Source: Pleurostoma richardsiae (lineage: Eukaryota; Ascomycota; Sordariomycetes; Calosphaeriales; Pleurostomataceae). Taken from it: a stretch of 64,000 bases of DNA. Position numbers and translations under genes: made by a program. The notes beneath the pieces are model-generated. The model was given only the letters and a program-made list of their open reading frames with translations, made no database searches and had not been told where the DNA came from. Each line of letters starts with the position of its first letter. The stretch's first letter is position 1. Of this stretch, positions 22,001-34,232 are shown in pieces. The DNA lies in NCBI GenBank assembly GCA_030052745.1, contig JANBVO010000003.1:1984001-2048000 (forward strand), read 5' to 3'.

Positions 22001-22545
22001 AATGGGGCAGTTTCACCAGCAACTACACGCCCTAGTTGGCGCCAGAGTACCTCGGGCGCGATAGCGGCAGACCGTTTCTACATGGGCCTGCCTCGACTAA
22101 TTTCGCCTCTGTTGTCGCCCGTCCCCTCGCCCATCGTCTCGTCCTCCCCCCAAAACAACCGTCGTTGGAATTCCTTCTTTTCTCTCCCGCCTGCGCACAC
22201 TTCTCTCCTTCTCGCGACAACCCCCAGTCCCTTCCTCACCCCACAGACTTCGTTGGCAAAGTCTACTCCTGTTTCGCATCCCTCACCGACCTTGAATACT
22301 CGCCGCGCCCGTATTCAACCAGACACTCCTTACATACCAAGCACTCGCGCACCGAGAACAAGCCACACGCGCCTCTTGGACCACACCATTCGCTTCACGC
22401 AAAGCAGCATCGACCGAGGAGGCCAGCTTTGAAAGCACCAGCGCACCTCGTATAACTAGAACAACAACTCAACGACGCATACGATAGATCCACCCACCGT
22501 GGATTCACTCGCGACGCCAAGGATCGAAAGCGGAAGGCTATCAAC
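19086..22545. other. Gene-poor interval, 3.5 kb
   Basis: No recognisable domain in any frame. The right part (about 22080-22540) is pyrimidine-rich and is probably the promoter and 5' UTR of the following GPI-protein gene. A short tandem of the heptamer TTGATGC (three copies, the last imperfect) sits near 21703-21722. Confidence 0.4.
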
Positions 22546-22899
22546 ATGCAGCTGACCACGTTACTCACGGCGGCGCTCCTGCCCCTCGTCGCCCTGGCCC
22601 AGGACTCGACGACGACGGCGACCTCCACAGTATATCTGACCAAGACGATCAAGATCGCAAAGGTCGTCGCTACCACCACCATGACCTACAACAACGCGAC
22701 CTCGAGCTATATGCCCACCGGCACTGGCGCGTCCTCCATTATCCTGGCCTCGACCACCACTCCGTCTGAAGCCGGCTCAACCACCAGCACCGGCGCGGTC
22801 GTCAGCCCTAGCATCGACAACAACTCCGGCTCGTCTCTGGGAGCAGCCCAAGTCGCCATCGCTGGCGTTGCTGGTATCGTCGTGGCTGCGTTGATGTAG
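22546..22899 (+). CDS. Small GPI-anchored Ser/Thr-rich secreted protein
   Basis: Single-exon 117-residue protein. It has a textbook signal peptide, MQLTTLLTAALLPLVALA with cleavage before QD, then a Ser/Thr-rich stretch likely to be O-mannosylated (TTTATSTVYLTKTI and later repeats of TT and ST), one N-glycosylation sequon region around NNATS, and a C-terminal tail SLGAAQVAIAG followed by a hydrophobic run ending AALM. That end fits a GPI attachment signal with the omega site in the Asn/Ser/Gly-rich segment before it. The TVYLTKTI opening is shared by many fungal cell-wall GPI proteins. It should sit on the plasma membrane or in the wall. No enzymatic domain; the exact role is unknown. Confidence 0.85.
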   Translation: MQLTTLLTAALLPLVALAQDSTTTATSTVYLTKTIKIAKVVATTTMTYNNATSSYMPTGTGASSIILASTTTPSEAGSTTSTGAVVSPSIDNNSGSSLGAAQVAIAGVAGIVVAALM

Positions 22900-24772
22900 G
22901 GCGGTCTGCATGGGCAGACCTGCCGGAGAGACGGGAGGAAGAGAAGAGATGGATGGGAGGAGTTGGGATGAGATGAGATGTGGAAGAGACGAACGATTTG
23001 CAACGGAGGTGGATGATGGGATGAGAAGCTCGACTCGATCCCGAGATCGATCGCACCTACACCGACCTCTGCACCGCCAAAACAGCCTCTTCTGATGCGG
23101 ATTACCGTCATCATCCCGCTCGTTTCTATTTCCTTTGTCGACAATTCATGGAGCGCGAATTCACCTTTTTACGTTTGACGAAGAACGACACTTGATGGTA
23201 GCGACACCAACAAAGCGACACACGACCGTTGACAGGCGCGATGCAAGCATCAGCCCTCCGCTTCCCTCCTTGGTTCCGGCAGCACAAAAGAAACTCCCTT
23301 CTTGCACTTCTGGAGTTGAGCGCGTTTGGCGGCATCTACCAACACCACCCGACCGACTTAATGTTTCATTTCGCTCCCCAGCGACGACTTGTTCCGTTCC
23401 TTCCAACCTTTTTACCTGTTTCATCTACCCTTTTATGGCCCGCGTGGAGCTGCGGCCTTTCTTTTTGGCCGGATCACACTTGCAACTTCTCTGTGCCATA
23501 TTATTGCGGCAGCCGTACGAAAGCTGCTGCTTCAAACTTCTACTTCTCGGTGGAACGAAACTTGTCTGTTGCTGGCTGGACAAACCCGGGGGCTCTTCAC
23601 TGGAGAGTCCTCTCCTAACTTCTCACACATCTTCTACAACTTGGCGAACTGCCTTGGGCTGACGAGAAACGAGGCTTGACAATGGGATTCTGATATTCCT
23701 CCCCCCTCGTCCTCGGATACCCACACCCTTTTTTGATACCCCCCTTTTTGTGTTGCGCGGCAAGGAACCAGGAGGAGGGAGGAGACGCGTTGAATATCCT
23801 GCAGCTGGCAGGGTAGGAGGAGATACCAATCTACTTTTGCGATTTCTTCTGCTTCTTGTGTTGCGATCTTGCATTTTACCCTTGTATTCCAGATTTTTGG
23901 ATGCCTACTTTTTTGCATTTTCGAAGTGGGAGTGAATACGTGGCTTGGAGAGATATGTAGATACCTGCCCTATATTCTTAGGGCATGAGGGGACGAAATG
24001 AGATGTATTTGCGGTGACTCGAGCTCTCATGGCTGACTTTGAATACGTATCTCGCGCTCCTGTTCCTGTGATCTGACATGAATCCTTGGCCACTGGAGCC
24101 ACGGCTTTCTCGACATACCCTGAGGTCCCCGTAGACCGGATGCCAAGCAAGCATCGCGGTGATCCGGATGAAGTCGAGCTTGGCTTTGAGTGATTGACCT
24201 GATCATCGCTTTGACACCGTCGATCTGCCAATAGTTCAGATCGGAGAAGATCCGGGCGTTGTCCCCGTAGTTACTCCATACTCTCCACCTACTTAACAGT
24301 CGATCCACAGGGATGTTGCTCCCAGCATGTTGTGATCTCGTGTCGGGGTCCATAGCAAAGTTCTCAACCTTCGGAGTAACACCTCAACAATCGGCGGCTA
24401 ATCTCATATGAACTGCTGTGACACCGAGACTTCGTTCCGGAAGAGGGGGTAGCACAACCTTAAGCCTGCAGGGCTTAATCTAACTCCTAGTCATACGGAT
24501 ACTAGGTAATAATACAACAGAGGTACAAGAATTAGGGAGCCTGAAGGAGCCCTTGGAGGAGACCGTGAACTCAACCCTCGGTGGAGAGACCGCCTGCTAG
24601 GCTCCCCGCGCCGGAGCCCATCCAACTCAGACATTACCACATAATAATCTCCACCAGAGACACGTAGACGTATGCAATACAGGCCAAGGAAACACCTTTT
24701 TGGCACACCGATCCAAACACCTTTTATTTTTCGCCCACCAGTCCGAAAGAAAACGAAAAGGAAGCCAGAGAA
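22900..24772. other. Intergenic between GPI protein and GH55 genes (convergent)
   Basis: The two flanking genes converge, so both 3' UTRs lie here. ORFs on both strands are short and unrecognised. Several T- and C-rich runs (for example near 23720-23750) are visible. No terminator motif can be assigned with confidence. Confidence 0.4.
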
Positions 24773-27420
24773 TCAGCTCTGGAACAGCGCCAGTGTGCCC
24801 GCGAACCCAGCCCCGTTGTCCGCGGCACTCGCCACGTCCTCGCCGCCGTACGTGACTATGCTCTCGCTCCCGACCGTCGAGAAGTCGTACAGCTCCGCCA
24901 TCGGTCCGCCCTCGCCGTCGACCCAGGCCATCTGCGCCTGGCAGGCCACCTCGGCGGTGGTGGCGCTGCACGAGGTGTTATAGTTGCTGAAGAAGCTGTA
25001 CAGCCCCGCCCCGAACACCTTGAGCCCCCTGCTGCTGCTGCGTTTGCTGTCGTCGCCTACTACCCGCAGTCCCCAGGCCATGGCGCACGGCGCGGTGCTA
25101 TTAACCCCAGCACAGTCGGCGGTGAAATCCGGGTCGTGCAGCGTCGCGTTGACGGTCGTGAAGGGGTATGGCGCGGGCGGGTTGGGCTGATAATACGGCG
25201 TCTCGGACTGGATCTGGCCCATCCAAACGGCATTCGGGTCGACGAGCTGGTACTGGTAGAGCGTGTGGTGCTCGACGCCCGAGGCGACGACCCACACGGC
25301 GCCGGCGGCCGCCTCGACGAGGAGACCGCGGCCGGCAAAGACGGAGATCTGGGTGTTGTTGGCGTCCTCGATGTCGTGGCTGCGACGAGTGTCAGTTTTT
25401 GACGTTGTGTGCAACGTGCAACGAGAAAGTGTGGGAAATGGGGCAGGGCCACTCACTCCGCGACCCAGAGCCAGTTGTTCTCCATGTACAGATTGCCCGC
25501 GCACCGCGTGATGTGCATGCTCATGTAAGCGGCGATGCACGCCGGGTCGACGTCGCCCACCTCGTCCGGTGTCTTGAGGCACTGCGCCACCTGCAGCTGC
25601 GAGCCCGCGAACCCGCCCACCCGCGTGTGCACGTCCCATATGCCGGCGGGCTGTTCCCTGGCCGGGCCCACGCAGGCTGCCGGCGCGGCGAGGTTGTACT
25701 CGATCAGCACTGCGCCGGCCGCGGGGCCCTGCGTGGAGACAAGCATGTCGCTCCACTCGAGCGTGCCAGTCTCGCCCGGTTTGCCGACCTGCACGACGGG
25801 ATAAGGCGACTCGATGTCGGCGAACCGGGCGCCCGCACCCATGATGACCGAGGACAGCGCCTCGCCGACGATGCGCGCACCGGGCGGGATGTAGACCGTG
25901 TTAGTCACGCGGTAGTAGCCGGCATCGACGAAGGCGACGAGGCCCTGGGCCGAACCCACGGCCGCGGCCTGGAAGAGCGCGTTGAGAGCGGTGGTGTCGT
26001 CGGTCTGGCCGTCGCCCTTGGCACCGAAGCTGCGCGCGGAAAGGATGCAGCTGGCAGAGACGTCCTCATATTGGGGCTTGGAGCGCTCGTAGTACTTGCC
26101 GGAGAGGAGGAGTGCCTGTGGCGCGGGATACACGTCTGTGTTGCTTTTCTGCCAGGGAGTTGGCCCGTGTGGGTCGTAGAAGTTGCCCTGATATCTTGTC
26201 AGTTCTGGTCCGCTGCGGACGAGTAGGACGTCATGGGTGGAGACGCCGTGACTTGGACTTACAATGATATAGCTCGACTCATGGACCTGTCCTTGGCTGT
26301 CACCAGGGATGATGACGCCATTGACGCCATCGAGAGCGGCCGTCACCTTGTCGAACAACACGTTCTCCAGCACGAGCGTGCCTTGCCCGGGAAGCTCAGT
26401 CGCGTTGGGATCTCTGCCCGTGGTGATGGCCACGCCGACGTTCCTGAAGATGCTGTCGACGAATGTGGCACTGCCGACCCCTGTGCTCATCATGTTGACA
26501 CCCACGGCGCAGTCGACGATGGTGAGCGACTTGTACGTCCAGAACCAGTTCCAGGTGTGCGTGATGGCGGTCTGCGCGCCGACGAATGTCAGGTTGCGCG
26601 CCGTGTACTGCTGGTTCCCGAGCTGTGCGCCATACATGCCGCCGTAGAAGACCAGGTCGCCTAGGAACCCGCCGCTGCCTTCCTCTATGGAGAGGCCGAC
26701 GTGGCGGGAGCTGGGCCCGCTCGCGAGCCGGAAGACGCAGTTCTGGATGGACGTTGCCTGCGAGGACGGCCAATGGATGGCGAGAGCGCTCGCCTCAGCG
26801 GGAATGGCTGTCGTGTCGAAGACAATGTTGCGGACTTGGCGGAAGAAGACATTGGTGGCCAGGTATGCGAGCTTGCCTCCGTCCTGGTACTGGTTACCGT
26901 CGATGAGACCCAGTGTGGTGTTGGTGGGGAACGAGGCGGACGCCTTGATTATCGGCATGTCTGTCGGGTCTCCAATGATCTGAGTGTAATAGTAGTCCAG
27001 AATGGAGTCTGATATCAAGTAAGTCCTGCATGGACAGTCAGCACAGGGGGGTCAGCACCAGTAGGAAAAGGGGGTGAACGCACCCTCCCGGGAGGTAGAC
27101 CACGGCCGGCGAGACGGTCGAGCCATTGCAGGAACCGAGGGCACAGCGATCGCCAGAGGTGATAGCATTATTGATCGCCTGGGTGTCGTCGTGGACTGGC
27201 ACAGTCGTGGTCAGCTTCGACTGGTCTGAGAGGGCTGTCGATGCAAGCGCTTACCTCCATCGCCCACTGCTCCGAAGTCCTTCACATTCCGGAACACAAC
27301 GTAACTTGGGTCAGGGTTAAAGGGGGAGATGCCCTGGTGGGCGATGTCTTCCAACCAGTACCCGGTGACAGTATGAAGCCCCGACAACGCCCCCAGCAGA
27401 GCAGCCTTGAGTCCCCTCAT
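24773..27420 (-). CDS. Secreted exo-beta-1,3-glucanase, GH55 family
   Basis: Predicted extracellular glucan 1,3-beta-glucosidase that releases glucose from beta-1,3-glucan ends, for wall remodelling or attack on other fungi. Five exons on the minus strand: 27420-27255, 27195-27084, 27025-26263, 26187-25457 and 25379-24773, total 792 residues, as expected for GH55. The signal peptide is MRGLKAALLGALSGLHTVTG. The two-ribbed right-handed beta-helix signature appears twice: FRNVKDFGAVGDG..DDTQAIN near residue 45, and ARSFGAKGDGQTDDTTALN in the second half. Other family pieces are YLPGGTYLISDSI, DYYYTQIIGDPTD, VDAGYYRVTNTVYIPPG, ENNWLWVADHDIED and LLVEAAAGAVWVV. Intron 3 (26262-26188, 75 nt) is in frame and stop-free, so it was assigned from its GTAAGT donor and branch site rather than from a broken frame. 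A strong family call. Confidence 0.93.
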
Positions 27421-27675
27421 GGTCTAAGACTAAAATAGGTGGTCTAACGAGTGTAAGAAGTGAGATACAGCACAAGAATCGAGCAGCCAGACAAGCCAGC
27501 AGGCGAGGTGATATTATATTGCCCCCTTGCCCCTTCTTGGCAGTCACGGCTGCTGTGACGTGTGGAATGCGTGCAGATAGATGCACGGCATATACGGGTG
27601 CGTCAGGAGGTTCTGACTGGTTGATCATGCAGCCAGGCGTTCGACGAAGCCCATGCGCACTGATGATAAGGGGGT

Positions 27676-27711
27676 AATGAATGAATGAATGAATGAATGA
27701 ATGAATGAATG
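27676..27711. repeat. Microsatellite (AATG)9
   Basis: Nine perfect copies of AATG in a row, about 255 bp upstream of the GH55 start codon. Such a tract is length-variable by slippage. Confidence 0.95.
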
Positions 27712-28399
27712 TGGACAGGCTCGGCTTCGAACGAGTGACAGCGGCCGCAGCCTAGGTTGAGATCTAGACGAGCTGCGTATGCGTATCCATCAAAGTGGGA
27801 GGAGAGCGAGGGGAAGGGAAGGAAGTTTCTCAAGCTCGAGAGGACCCTCGAAGGCTTCTGGATCCCTGAACCGTCAGGAGACGGTAATAGTCAAGGACCG
27901 CGGGAAGCATGGCGCGGGGCGCAATAAAGTGGACGCGAAGAATGAATGAGAGGCAGCGCCGCTGGGCCGTTAGTTAAGGTTATTAGTTGACACGAGTTGT
28001 TGACTCCCCGCGTCTGTCGATCCTGCCAAGCGCATTCTCTTCTAGCACTCCGTAATAGACAGACTACTCGGAAGCCACGGACGCTGTGGCTGACCCGGAC
28101 TTGCATCCGAGGTCTTGGCGATTCCTGGACCTCGCATCTGAATTTACCTGATCCTCAGGAACCACTTGCTGCCTCAAAGCGCGTGTGTCTTCTTCGTCCT
28201 TCATCCTTCACGCGACGCTTGATGAGGCTGTACTGGGTGACTAAAAGGGGGATCGACACGATATGAGAGGGATCAGCTCTCATCCGCCGTCATCCTACAG
28301 CGCGCTGAGTAAAAGTGGCTCACCAGCTTCTGGGTATTTTGCTTCTGCAGCTTTTATTCAGACTTAACGTTACTAGCCAGCAGGAAGAGCTAGAATCCC

Positions 28400-28418
28400 G
28401 ACTACCGGCTCGGTAGTC
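28400..28418. repeat. Short perfect hairpin, 8-bp stem and 3-nt loop
   Basis: GACTACCG, loop GCT, then CGGTAGTC. It lies in AT-richer DNA just before the coding-like stretch at 28462-28797. It could be a terminator-like structure or chance. Confidence 0.4.
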
Positions 28419-28461
28419 AATCAAGTGTCTACTCTATCGAGCGCCCCTTCGTCTCACTCAG

Positions 28462-28797
28462 ATCAAAACGTCCTTATCAGAGGTTGTTGCTGCCAATGGT
28501 TACAAAGCCACCGATCGCATTATGAGACCAATCTCGCCCGTCGACGCTGTGGATTAAGAGTCGACCATATACAAAGGCGCCAGCCACGATGCATACGATG
28601 GCCTACTCAACACCGCCGCCGTTGTCATCATGATAGTCTGCTCAGATTACTTCGCTTGCAAACCTATCACGCCTGACCGGTCTGTCATGGCTCGGCTCTC
28701 GCGTCTGATGTTTGAGGTCAGGCATGGTTCAAAGAGCCGACCATTACCTGAGTCTGCCTCGGGTAAGGTGCTTACGCTCCTGACACTGCAACTTTGA
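28462..28797 (+). other. Coding-like stretch with one in-frame stop
   Basis: One reading frame runs about 110 codons to a TGA at 28795 with a single internal TAA at 28555. It reads like a globular protein: SLSEVVAANGYKATDRIM, RPISPVDAVD, then after the stop STIYKGASHDAYDGLLNTAA. I recognise no family. It may be the remnant of a gene or an exon with an unseen intron, or chance. Confidence 0.22.
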
Positions 28798-29446
28798 AGA
28801 CGCAGGCTCCGGATAGTTCCGTTGTCAAGCATCACAGCAGTGCGGTCTTGTCTTCTCTTCGAGTGGCCCTGCTCTCACTGGATTGTAGTTATTCCCGTCG
28901 CTTATTTTCTACCAAAACGTCCTCTGTTGCGGGATACTCGTATGGGCTCTCGCCGTTTTGGTCCGGTTGACGAGCTGTCATTCGCGGGCTTCTTCAGTTT
29001 AACATGCACGCCCTGCCGCCCGCCCGATGCGGCCGCATCTCCGCGAAGCCACTAACTGCACTGCTGCAGCCCTAGGCGGCCGAGATCTCCCTCTCTATTT
29101 TCTTACGTGAGCTTGGTCCCAGGGCCTGTCCGCTTCGCTGGGTCGCCTGGAGGTCTCTCCGCACCGGGTCCGGCGACCCCCCTGGGTCAGAAATCCAACT
29201 GCATCGGCTCCGTCTGCTTCGATCACGCTCGCGGGCGAGATTGGGGGCCTGCTCGAGCTGCAGAGAGGACGTAAGCCTTAACTTATCACCGAGTAAAACC
29301 GCCTGCACGCCTGCACGTCTGCCAACGAGCTGGTCTGCCAAGTCTTCTTAATAATCAGCCATGTCTCCTGTCCCCCCTATTCACGATAGGGCTGGATGGG
29401 CAGACTCGCCAGCGGTGTCTGCTACATCGTCTCGACTTCCGCTACA

Positions 29447-31692
29447 ATGAGCACCTCCAAGAACGCCGGCCAGCCGAAGGGCTTCCAGTTCATCACCTCC
29501 GTCAGCAGCGTCCAGCGGGACAGCGAGACGCGTCGCAGAGTCCGCGCCCATGCTCGCCGCCTGCCGGCCAAGCAGGATGTCGCGTGCGGCCAGGGACCTC
29601 CCCCGCCGTCAGGTCAGCCGTCTCTGTCGCAAAAAGAACTGGTCTCACGGTTTCGCGTGAAGACGTACGTGCGGCCGGGCGGAAAGGCAAAGGGGAAGGG
29701 ATCCTCTGGCCGGGACGGGATGAATGCCGACGACTACTTGGAGCAGATCCTGGAATTTCTCGGCAACGATTCCCTCAGGGAGTATGCATGGAGGACGACT
29801 CCCATCTTTAGACTCAGAGACCTGCCGGGGTTTCAGGCTCTGCCCGTTCGGATAACGCCAAGGGAAGAGGTCTTGATTAGAGCATGTAAGTGGGCGAAAG
29901 GGGGTCAAGGTCACAGACCCGGCTCGCCTTTGTCACTGGCTCCCGGAGGATTGCCATGCTCATCTTGGGAGACTTCTACACTTCATCGGAGTTCCCAAAG
30001 GGCCTGGCTGACTCAGTACCCTATCCATGATTAGCAAACAGCCTTGAATATGACACCCATCTAACAGTTTCTTGTAACAGACGACGCTTGTGTCCGTCAC
30101 AACGCGTGCTCGCTTCACCCGGAGGGAGGAGAGTGGTTCGAATATGTAAGGAGAAGACAGGGCTGATCAACAAGAAGCGCCTTGAGCTGACTTTCACCCA
30201 GATCAAAAGCGACGGAATTACCCTGCACGCCTTCCTGGCTACCATTGCGTCGCTCCACAACGCCCTGTACCTCAGGGAGGACCTGGCCACCGTGAGCTAC
30301 CACCGAGCGCATAGCATCAGGCTGATCAATGAGAGGCTCAACACGGAGCTGCGCAGCAGCCACAACGTCGTCTCAGATCAGCTGCTGGTCTCCGTCTCCA
30401 TGATGGCAAATACTGAAGTGAGCGCCCCTGTTCCCGCCGAGGCCATTCACCCGGTGTCACAGAACTCACAAGATGTATCTCTTTAGACCATTCTGGGCTG
30501 TTATGAAGCCGCAGCGGCACACATGGGCGGCCTGCGCCGCATCATCGAGATGCGCGGCGGCGCAGCTAAGGGGCTGGCCCACAACCCGCACTTGGGGCGC
30601 GCCGTTTCCTGGGTGGACATGGTCTACGCGACCGCCTGGGATGAGCCGCTCGCGTTCGGCCTTGTGCCGGACATCAGCCACGCGCTGGAGACGAGCGATC
30701 GAATCACAACGAAGTCCGCCGTCGCCTCGGCCACCGGCCCCTTCGTGGTTCTCGACCCGGAAATCCTGGCGTCCCTCGAGCAGCTTCGCGCCATCGTGGA
30801 GATGCTGAACAAGATGGACTTTGCTGACTTGGCGCAGCGCGAGCGTGTTGCCGACGCCATTTACGCGTTTGAGTATAATCACCGCAGGCTAGAGGAGGGC
30901 ATCCCTCCTCTTAGCAGGTACCGAGCCTTTACTGCTGCTGCTTCTGCTGCTTCTTCCGGCAGTTCCCTCGAAGGCGCCCCGGCCATGATGCCGTTCTCAG
31001 TCAGGGATGAGCAGCCGTGGGACACGGGGTCGCAGAGAATTGACCTTTCGGATGTCATCAAGTACAGCGCACACGTGTTTCTGCACATTGTCGTCCGCCG
31101 CCATCCCGCGGGCGCAGGAACGCACCGGCTGCTCTGCGAGCGGCTGTGGACAGCTCTCGAGCCAGCGGTGTGGGCGCTGTACACAGCCCCGCCGCCGACG
31201 AGCCGAGATCTGCCGATGGGCTCCTCATCCGGGCAGACAGGGTTGGATGCAGTCGACCCAGAGCTGTTTCTGGCGGAGCTGCCATCTTTCTCCTTTGTCT
31301 CCGAGCCTCCAAGCCAGACACAGGGGTCAATCACTCTCGGCACGAGCAGTCCGAGGAACATCCATGAGGCCGTGGTGCTCTGGGCGCTGTTTGTCGGATC
31401 CTGCTCGCGGTGCCGCAAAGTGCCGGACATGTGGCGGCATGTCCCCGGCGCGGCGGAAGTATTTTCGGCTGCTCACGCCCGTCCCGTGGGCGGCAATGGC
31501 GGGCTCGCCACGGGAGGAGAGGAGGATTTGCGTAGCATGTTTGTCGTGACGCTGAAGACGGTGTGTGAGATGTGGGGCTTGACGAGCATGGAGGCCCTGA
31601 GAATTGTGCTGAGGGAGGTCATGTGGGTGGACGGCTGGTGCGAGGAAGTGCTTGAGCCCATCTGGAAGGAGATGGGTATCATTGCTATATAG
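29447..31692 (+). CDS. Fungal-specific transcription-factor-domain protein without zinc cluster
   Basis: Four exons in phase: 29447-29885, 30081-30145, 30202-30417 and 30487-31692, 641 residues. The N-terminus (GFQFITSVSSVQRDSETRRR then VRAHARR) is the opening typical of a large fungal group that carries only the fungal-specific transcription factor domain (Fungal_trans_2 type). No Cys6 zinc cluster is seen. The middle holds DACVRHNACSLHPEGGEWFE, HAFLATIASLHNALYLRED and CYEAAAAHMGGLRRIIEMRG; the last is the best-conserved helix of the family, where residues like GL..II..RGG recur. The C-terminal part is helical and ends with KEMGIIAI. A longer start at 29396 is also in frame, but 29447 gives the standard family N-terminus. 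Probably nuclear; target genes cannot be told. It may act through a partner since it lacks its own DNA-binding finger. Confidence 0.82.
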
Positions 31693-32154
31693 AGCACCCT
31701 TCATGTCATCTGCTTTGTTTGCCAAGTTAGGATCTGGGGTTTCTGCGAACAGGGAGTCTGGCGCCGGCCTGAGGAGCAGCTTGGTATTTCTTTTGCGTAA
31801 AGGAGAGGATGGAGGCAGACAGTAGCACACGGGAGAACGAGGCAGAAGACACAGAAATATATGGAATGGCGGCAAGTGTGTTGCTTACTATGCGACAGCA
31901 TGTCCGCACAGTATCTTGACTGCCTATCTGGGAAATCGCCCGCCCAGCATGGTTACGCCGAAGGGTGTCACGTGATTGCCCCAGTTTAATTTAGCGTCGT
32001 CGATGCATGCAAGCCTCCTTGTTCAATTCAGAGGCGGCGCGCCGCGAGCTCTCGAAGCTTCAGCAAAGCCAGCCTTGCCTCGCGCGCATAACCCCAGGCT
32101 CCCTTTATTCGAACCCTCGTCTGCAAAACTCTAAGCTCCCAGCATCTCCTCATA
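31693..32154. other. Short intergenic region
   Basis: Tandem spacer of 462 bp holding the 3' UTR of the transcription-factor-domain gene and the promoter of the SR-protein gene. Nothing else seen. Confidence 0.5.
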
Positions 32155-33222
32155 ATGGCGTCAAGGTCCGGCTCAAGGGACTACGAGTCCCCGTCACGTT
32201 CTCGCACGCGATCACCCGCCCCGCGATCCGACTACTCCAGATCGCCCTCGCGAGGCCGTCGCTCTCCCACAAGAAGCCGTTCCCCGCTTGATTCTCGATC
32301 GCCGTCTCCCCGCCGTAACGGCCGGGCCCGCGACAGCAGGAGCCCATCTCGCGACCGGGATGTCAGGATGCGGAGCCGAACCCCCAGTGAGAGCCCTTTG
32401 CGGAGCACCAAGGTCAGTTGCCGTTGCGTCCGGTTTGTGAGAATTGATCGATACTAAATACCACCACTAGATCGTCGTCGAGCGGCTTACCAAGAACGTC
32501 AACGAGGATCACCTTTACGAGATTTTTGGACACTACGGGTCTATCAAGGATCTTGACCTGCCGATGAACCGCCAGTGTGAGTTGAAGTTTCCTTCTTGCG
32601 CCTCGCGTGGGGGACGAGGCTCCTCCTTCCTAGATCAGACGCTAACACCTTTGTGACCCGGCATGTAGTCAACACCAATCGCGGCACAGCATACATCCTC
32701 TACGACAGCGAGGCCGACGCTGAATCAGCCATTGCCCACATGCACGAGGCCCAAATCGATGGTGCCGTCATCAACGTGTCCATAGTGCTGCCACACCGCA
32801 AATTCTCACCATCTCCTCCTCTCGCCCGCCGCGGCGCCAACTACGATCCCAGAAACCCTCCTCCCGGCGTTCGTGGTGGCCGTGGAGGCGGAGGATTTGG
32901 CGGTGGTATGGGCGGTCGGCGCGGTCGACGGTCTCCCCTTCCGGACGATGGCCCGAGTCGCTACGGTCCTCGATCGGACACCTACAGGCCTCGGTCAGTG
33001 TCTCGTTCGCGGTCAAGGTCTCCCGGTCCGCCTGCACAAAGGGGGCGATATCGCAGCCGATCCGACTCGTATTCCAGCAGATCGAAGTCGCCCCCGGCTC
33101 GCGGACGTGGACGCCGCGACTATGACGATTACGACACGAGACGTCGCAGCCCAAGCCGCGAGAGCCACGACAGCTACGATCGCCGCAATCGGAGCAGAAG
33201 CAGAGGCCGTGGCTTTCGCTGA
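32155..33222 (+). CDS. RNPS1-like SR protein (one RRM between two RS domains)
   Basis: Nuclear RNA-binding protein related to RNPS1, a splicing activator and exon-junction/ASAP-complex component. Three exons in phase: 32155-32412, 32471-32576 and 32669-33222, 305 residues. Residues 1-86 are an RS domain rich in RSPS and SRSP dipeptides. The single RRM follows: RNP2-like IVVERLTKNV, DHLYEIFGHYGSIKDLDL, then RNP1-like GTAYILYDSEADAESAIAHM and GAVINVSIVL. After it come a Gly/Arg-rich stretch (GVRGGRGGGGFGGGMGGRRG) and a second RS domain ending in RSRSRGRGFR. The second intron splits the RRM just before RNP1, restoring NRQFNTNRGTAY. The RS-RRM-RS order and the short RRM fit RNPS1 rather than classic SR proteins with two RRMs. 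Confidence 0.9.
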
Positions 33223-34232
33223 ATCCAGGAGCCGACTAGCATACCGGGACAACAAGGTTACGCAAGCAGCGTACGACGGCCGGCATGGCTAGACACCAAG
33301 ATGGAGGCTCGGTTTGAAATCTGACGACGGATTATTGCGCAAGACAATGCGCCACACGTCTGAATGATATTGCTGGAAAAGGGAAGGCGTTTGCTCGGTA
33401 GGAAGGCACCATAGGGAATCGGAAATAGGTGTGTCTGCCTGACCATCTCGGTCGGCGTTTTGGGCATTTCATCACTCCAGGCCACTTCATTGACTCCCTA
33501 TTAGGCTCGGCATATTTGGCAGACCTCGTCAAGAGCGCGTGTTTCCGAGTCGCGGACTTTTGATACCCGAAAATAAAAGTGGCTTGTTTGTTGCTAGCAT
33601 CAGGGCGTTCGTTCCTATTGTGTGTGAGCTTTCCAAGACAAACAGGCGCGTGGGGGCGGCAAATCTGCCTACGCAGCTCAGCGCTGTCATCCTTCGTCAG
33701 ACGGGGTTTTAGGCATGCATGCCTCGTCCATCGTGATACTCGCTCATGCTTTTCTGGGCCCCCTCGAGTGACAGTCGCCAATGAGCTTGCAGTAGGATTC
33801 CTTGTCCCTGGGCTGCATGCATCTAGATCCCACACGTGGCCTTTCAGCCGAAGGTCAAAGTGGGTGTTCTGTTCGGTGCCATTCCTCCGGGTTCCTGATC
33901 TGCAGCTGGAGGATCTGAGGCGTTCGGACGAGACGTGGTTCCAAGCCACTGAGCCCGCGCCGCAATCCTTCCGGCAAACGCCACGGCACTGCTGACAAAC
34001 AAGCTGCTTTGTCACGACTCGTCACATAAGCGCGTCTGTGTTTCCAACTCCATGGAATAGCGAGCCTGTCATGCCGGTAGACTGCTCATTGACGCTGAGG
34101 ATTTAAACTGCACAGCATGGTCGCTGTCGAGCCTATCGGGGGCTCCTCCCTTGTTGGCATGCCGGCCTGACACAGACAAATACCGTCATCTTGACTCCTC
34201 GTGAATCAGAGGCCCCTGAACGGAGTAGCACG
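33223..34232. other. Intergenic, 1 kb
   Basis: Spacer between two plus-strand genes. A 227-codon minus-strand ORF (33332-34015) overlaps it but lacks any recognisable feature and was rejected. Confidence 0.45.

Larger units (their letters stand above)
27421..29446. other. Intergenic, GH55 / transcription-factor gene
   Basis: Divergent promoter region of 2 kb. It contains a tetranucleotide microsatellite, a short hairpin and a coding-like stretch, listed separately. No complete gene was found. Confidence 0.45.

Noticed and set aside
25168-26226. 352-codon plus-strand ORF
   Set aside because: It lies antisense to the GH55 gene; its Arg/Gly/Ala-rich text is the shadow of GC-rich coding DNA.
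33332-34015. 227-codon minus-strand ORF between the SR-protein and cupin genes
   Set aside because: Low-quality composition, no domain and no neighbouring exons; judged a chance ORF.
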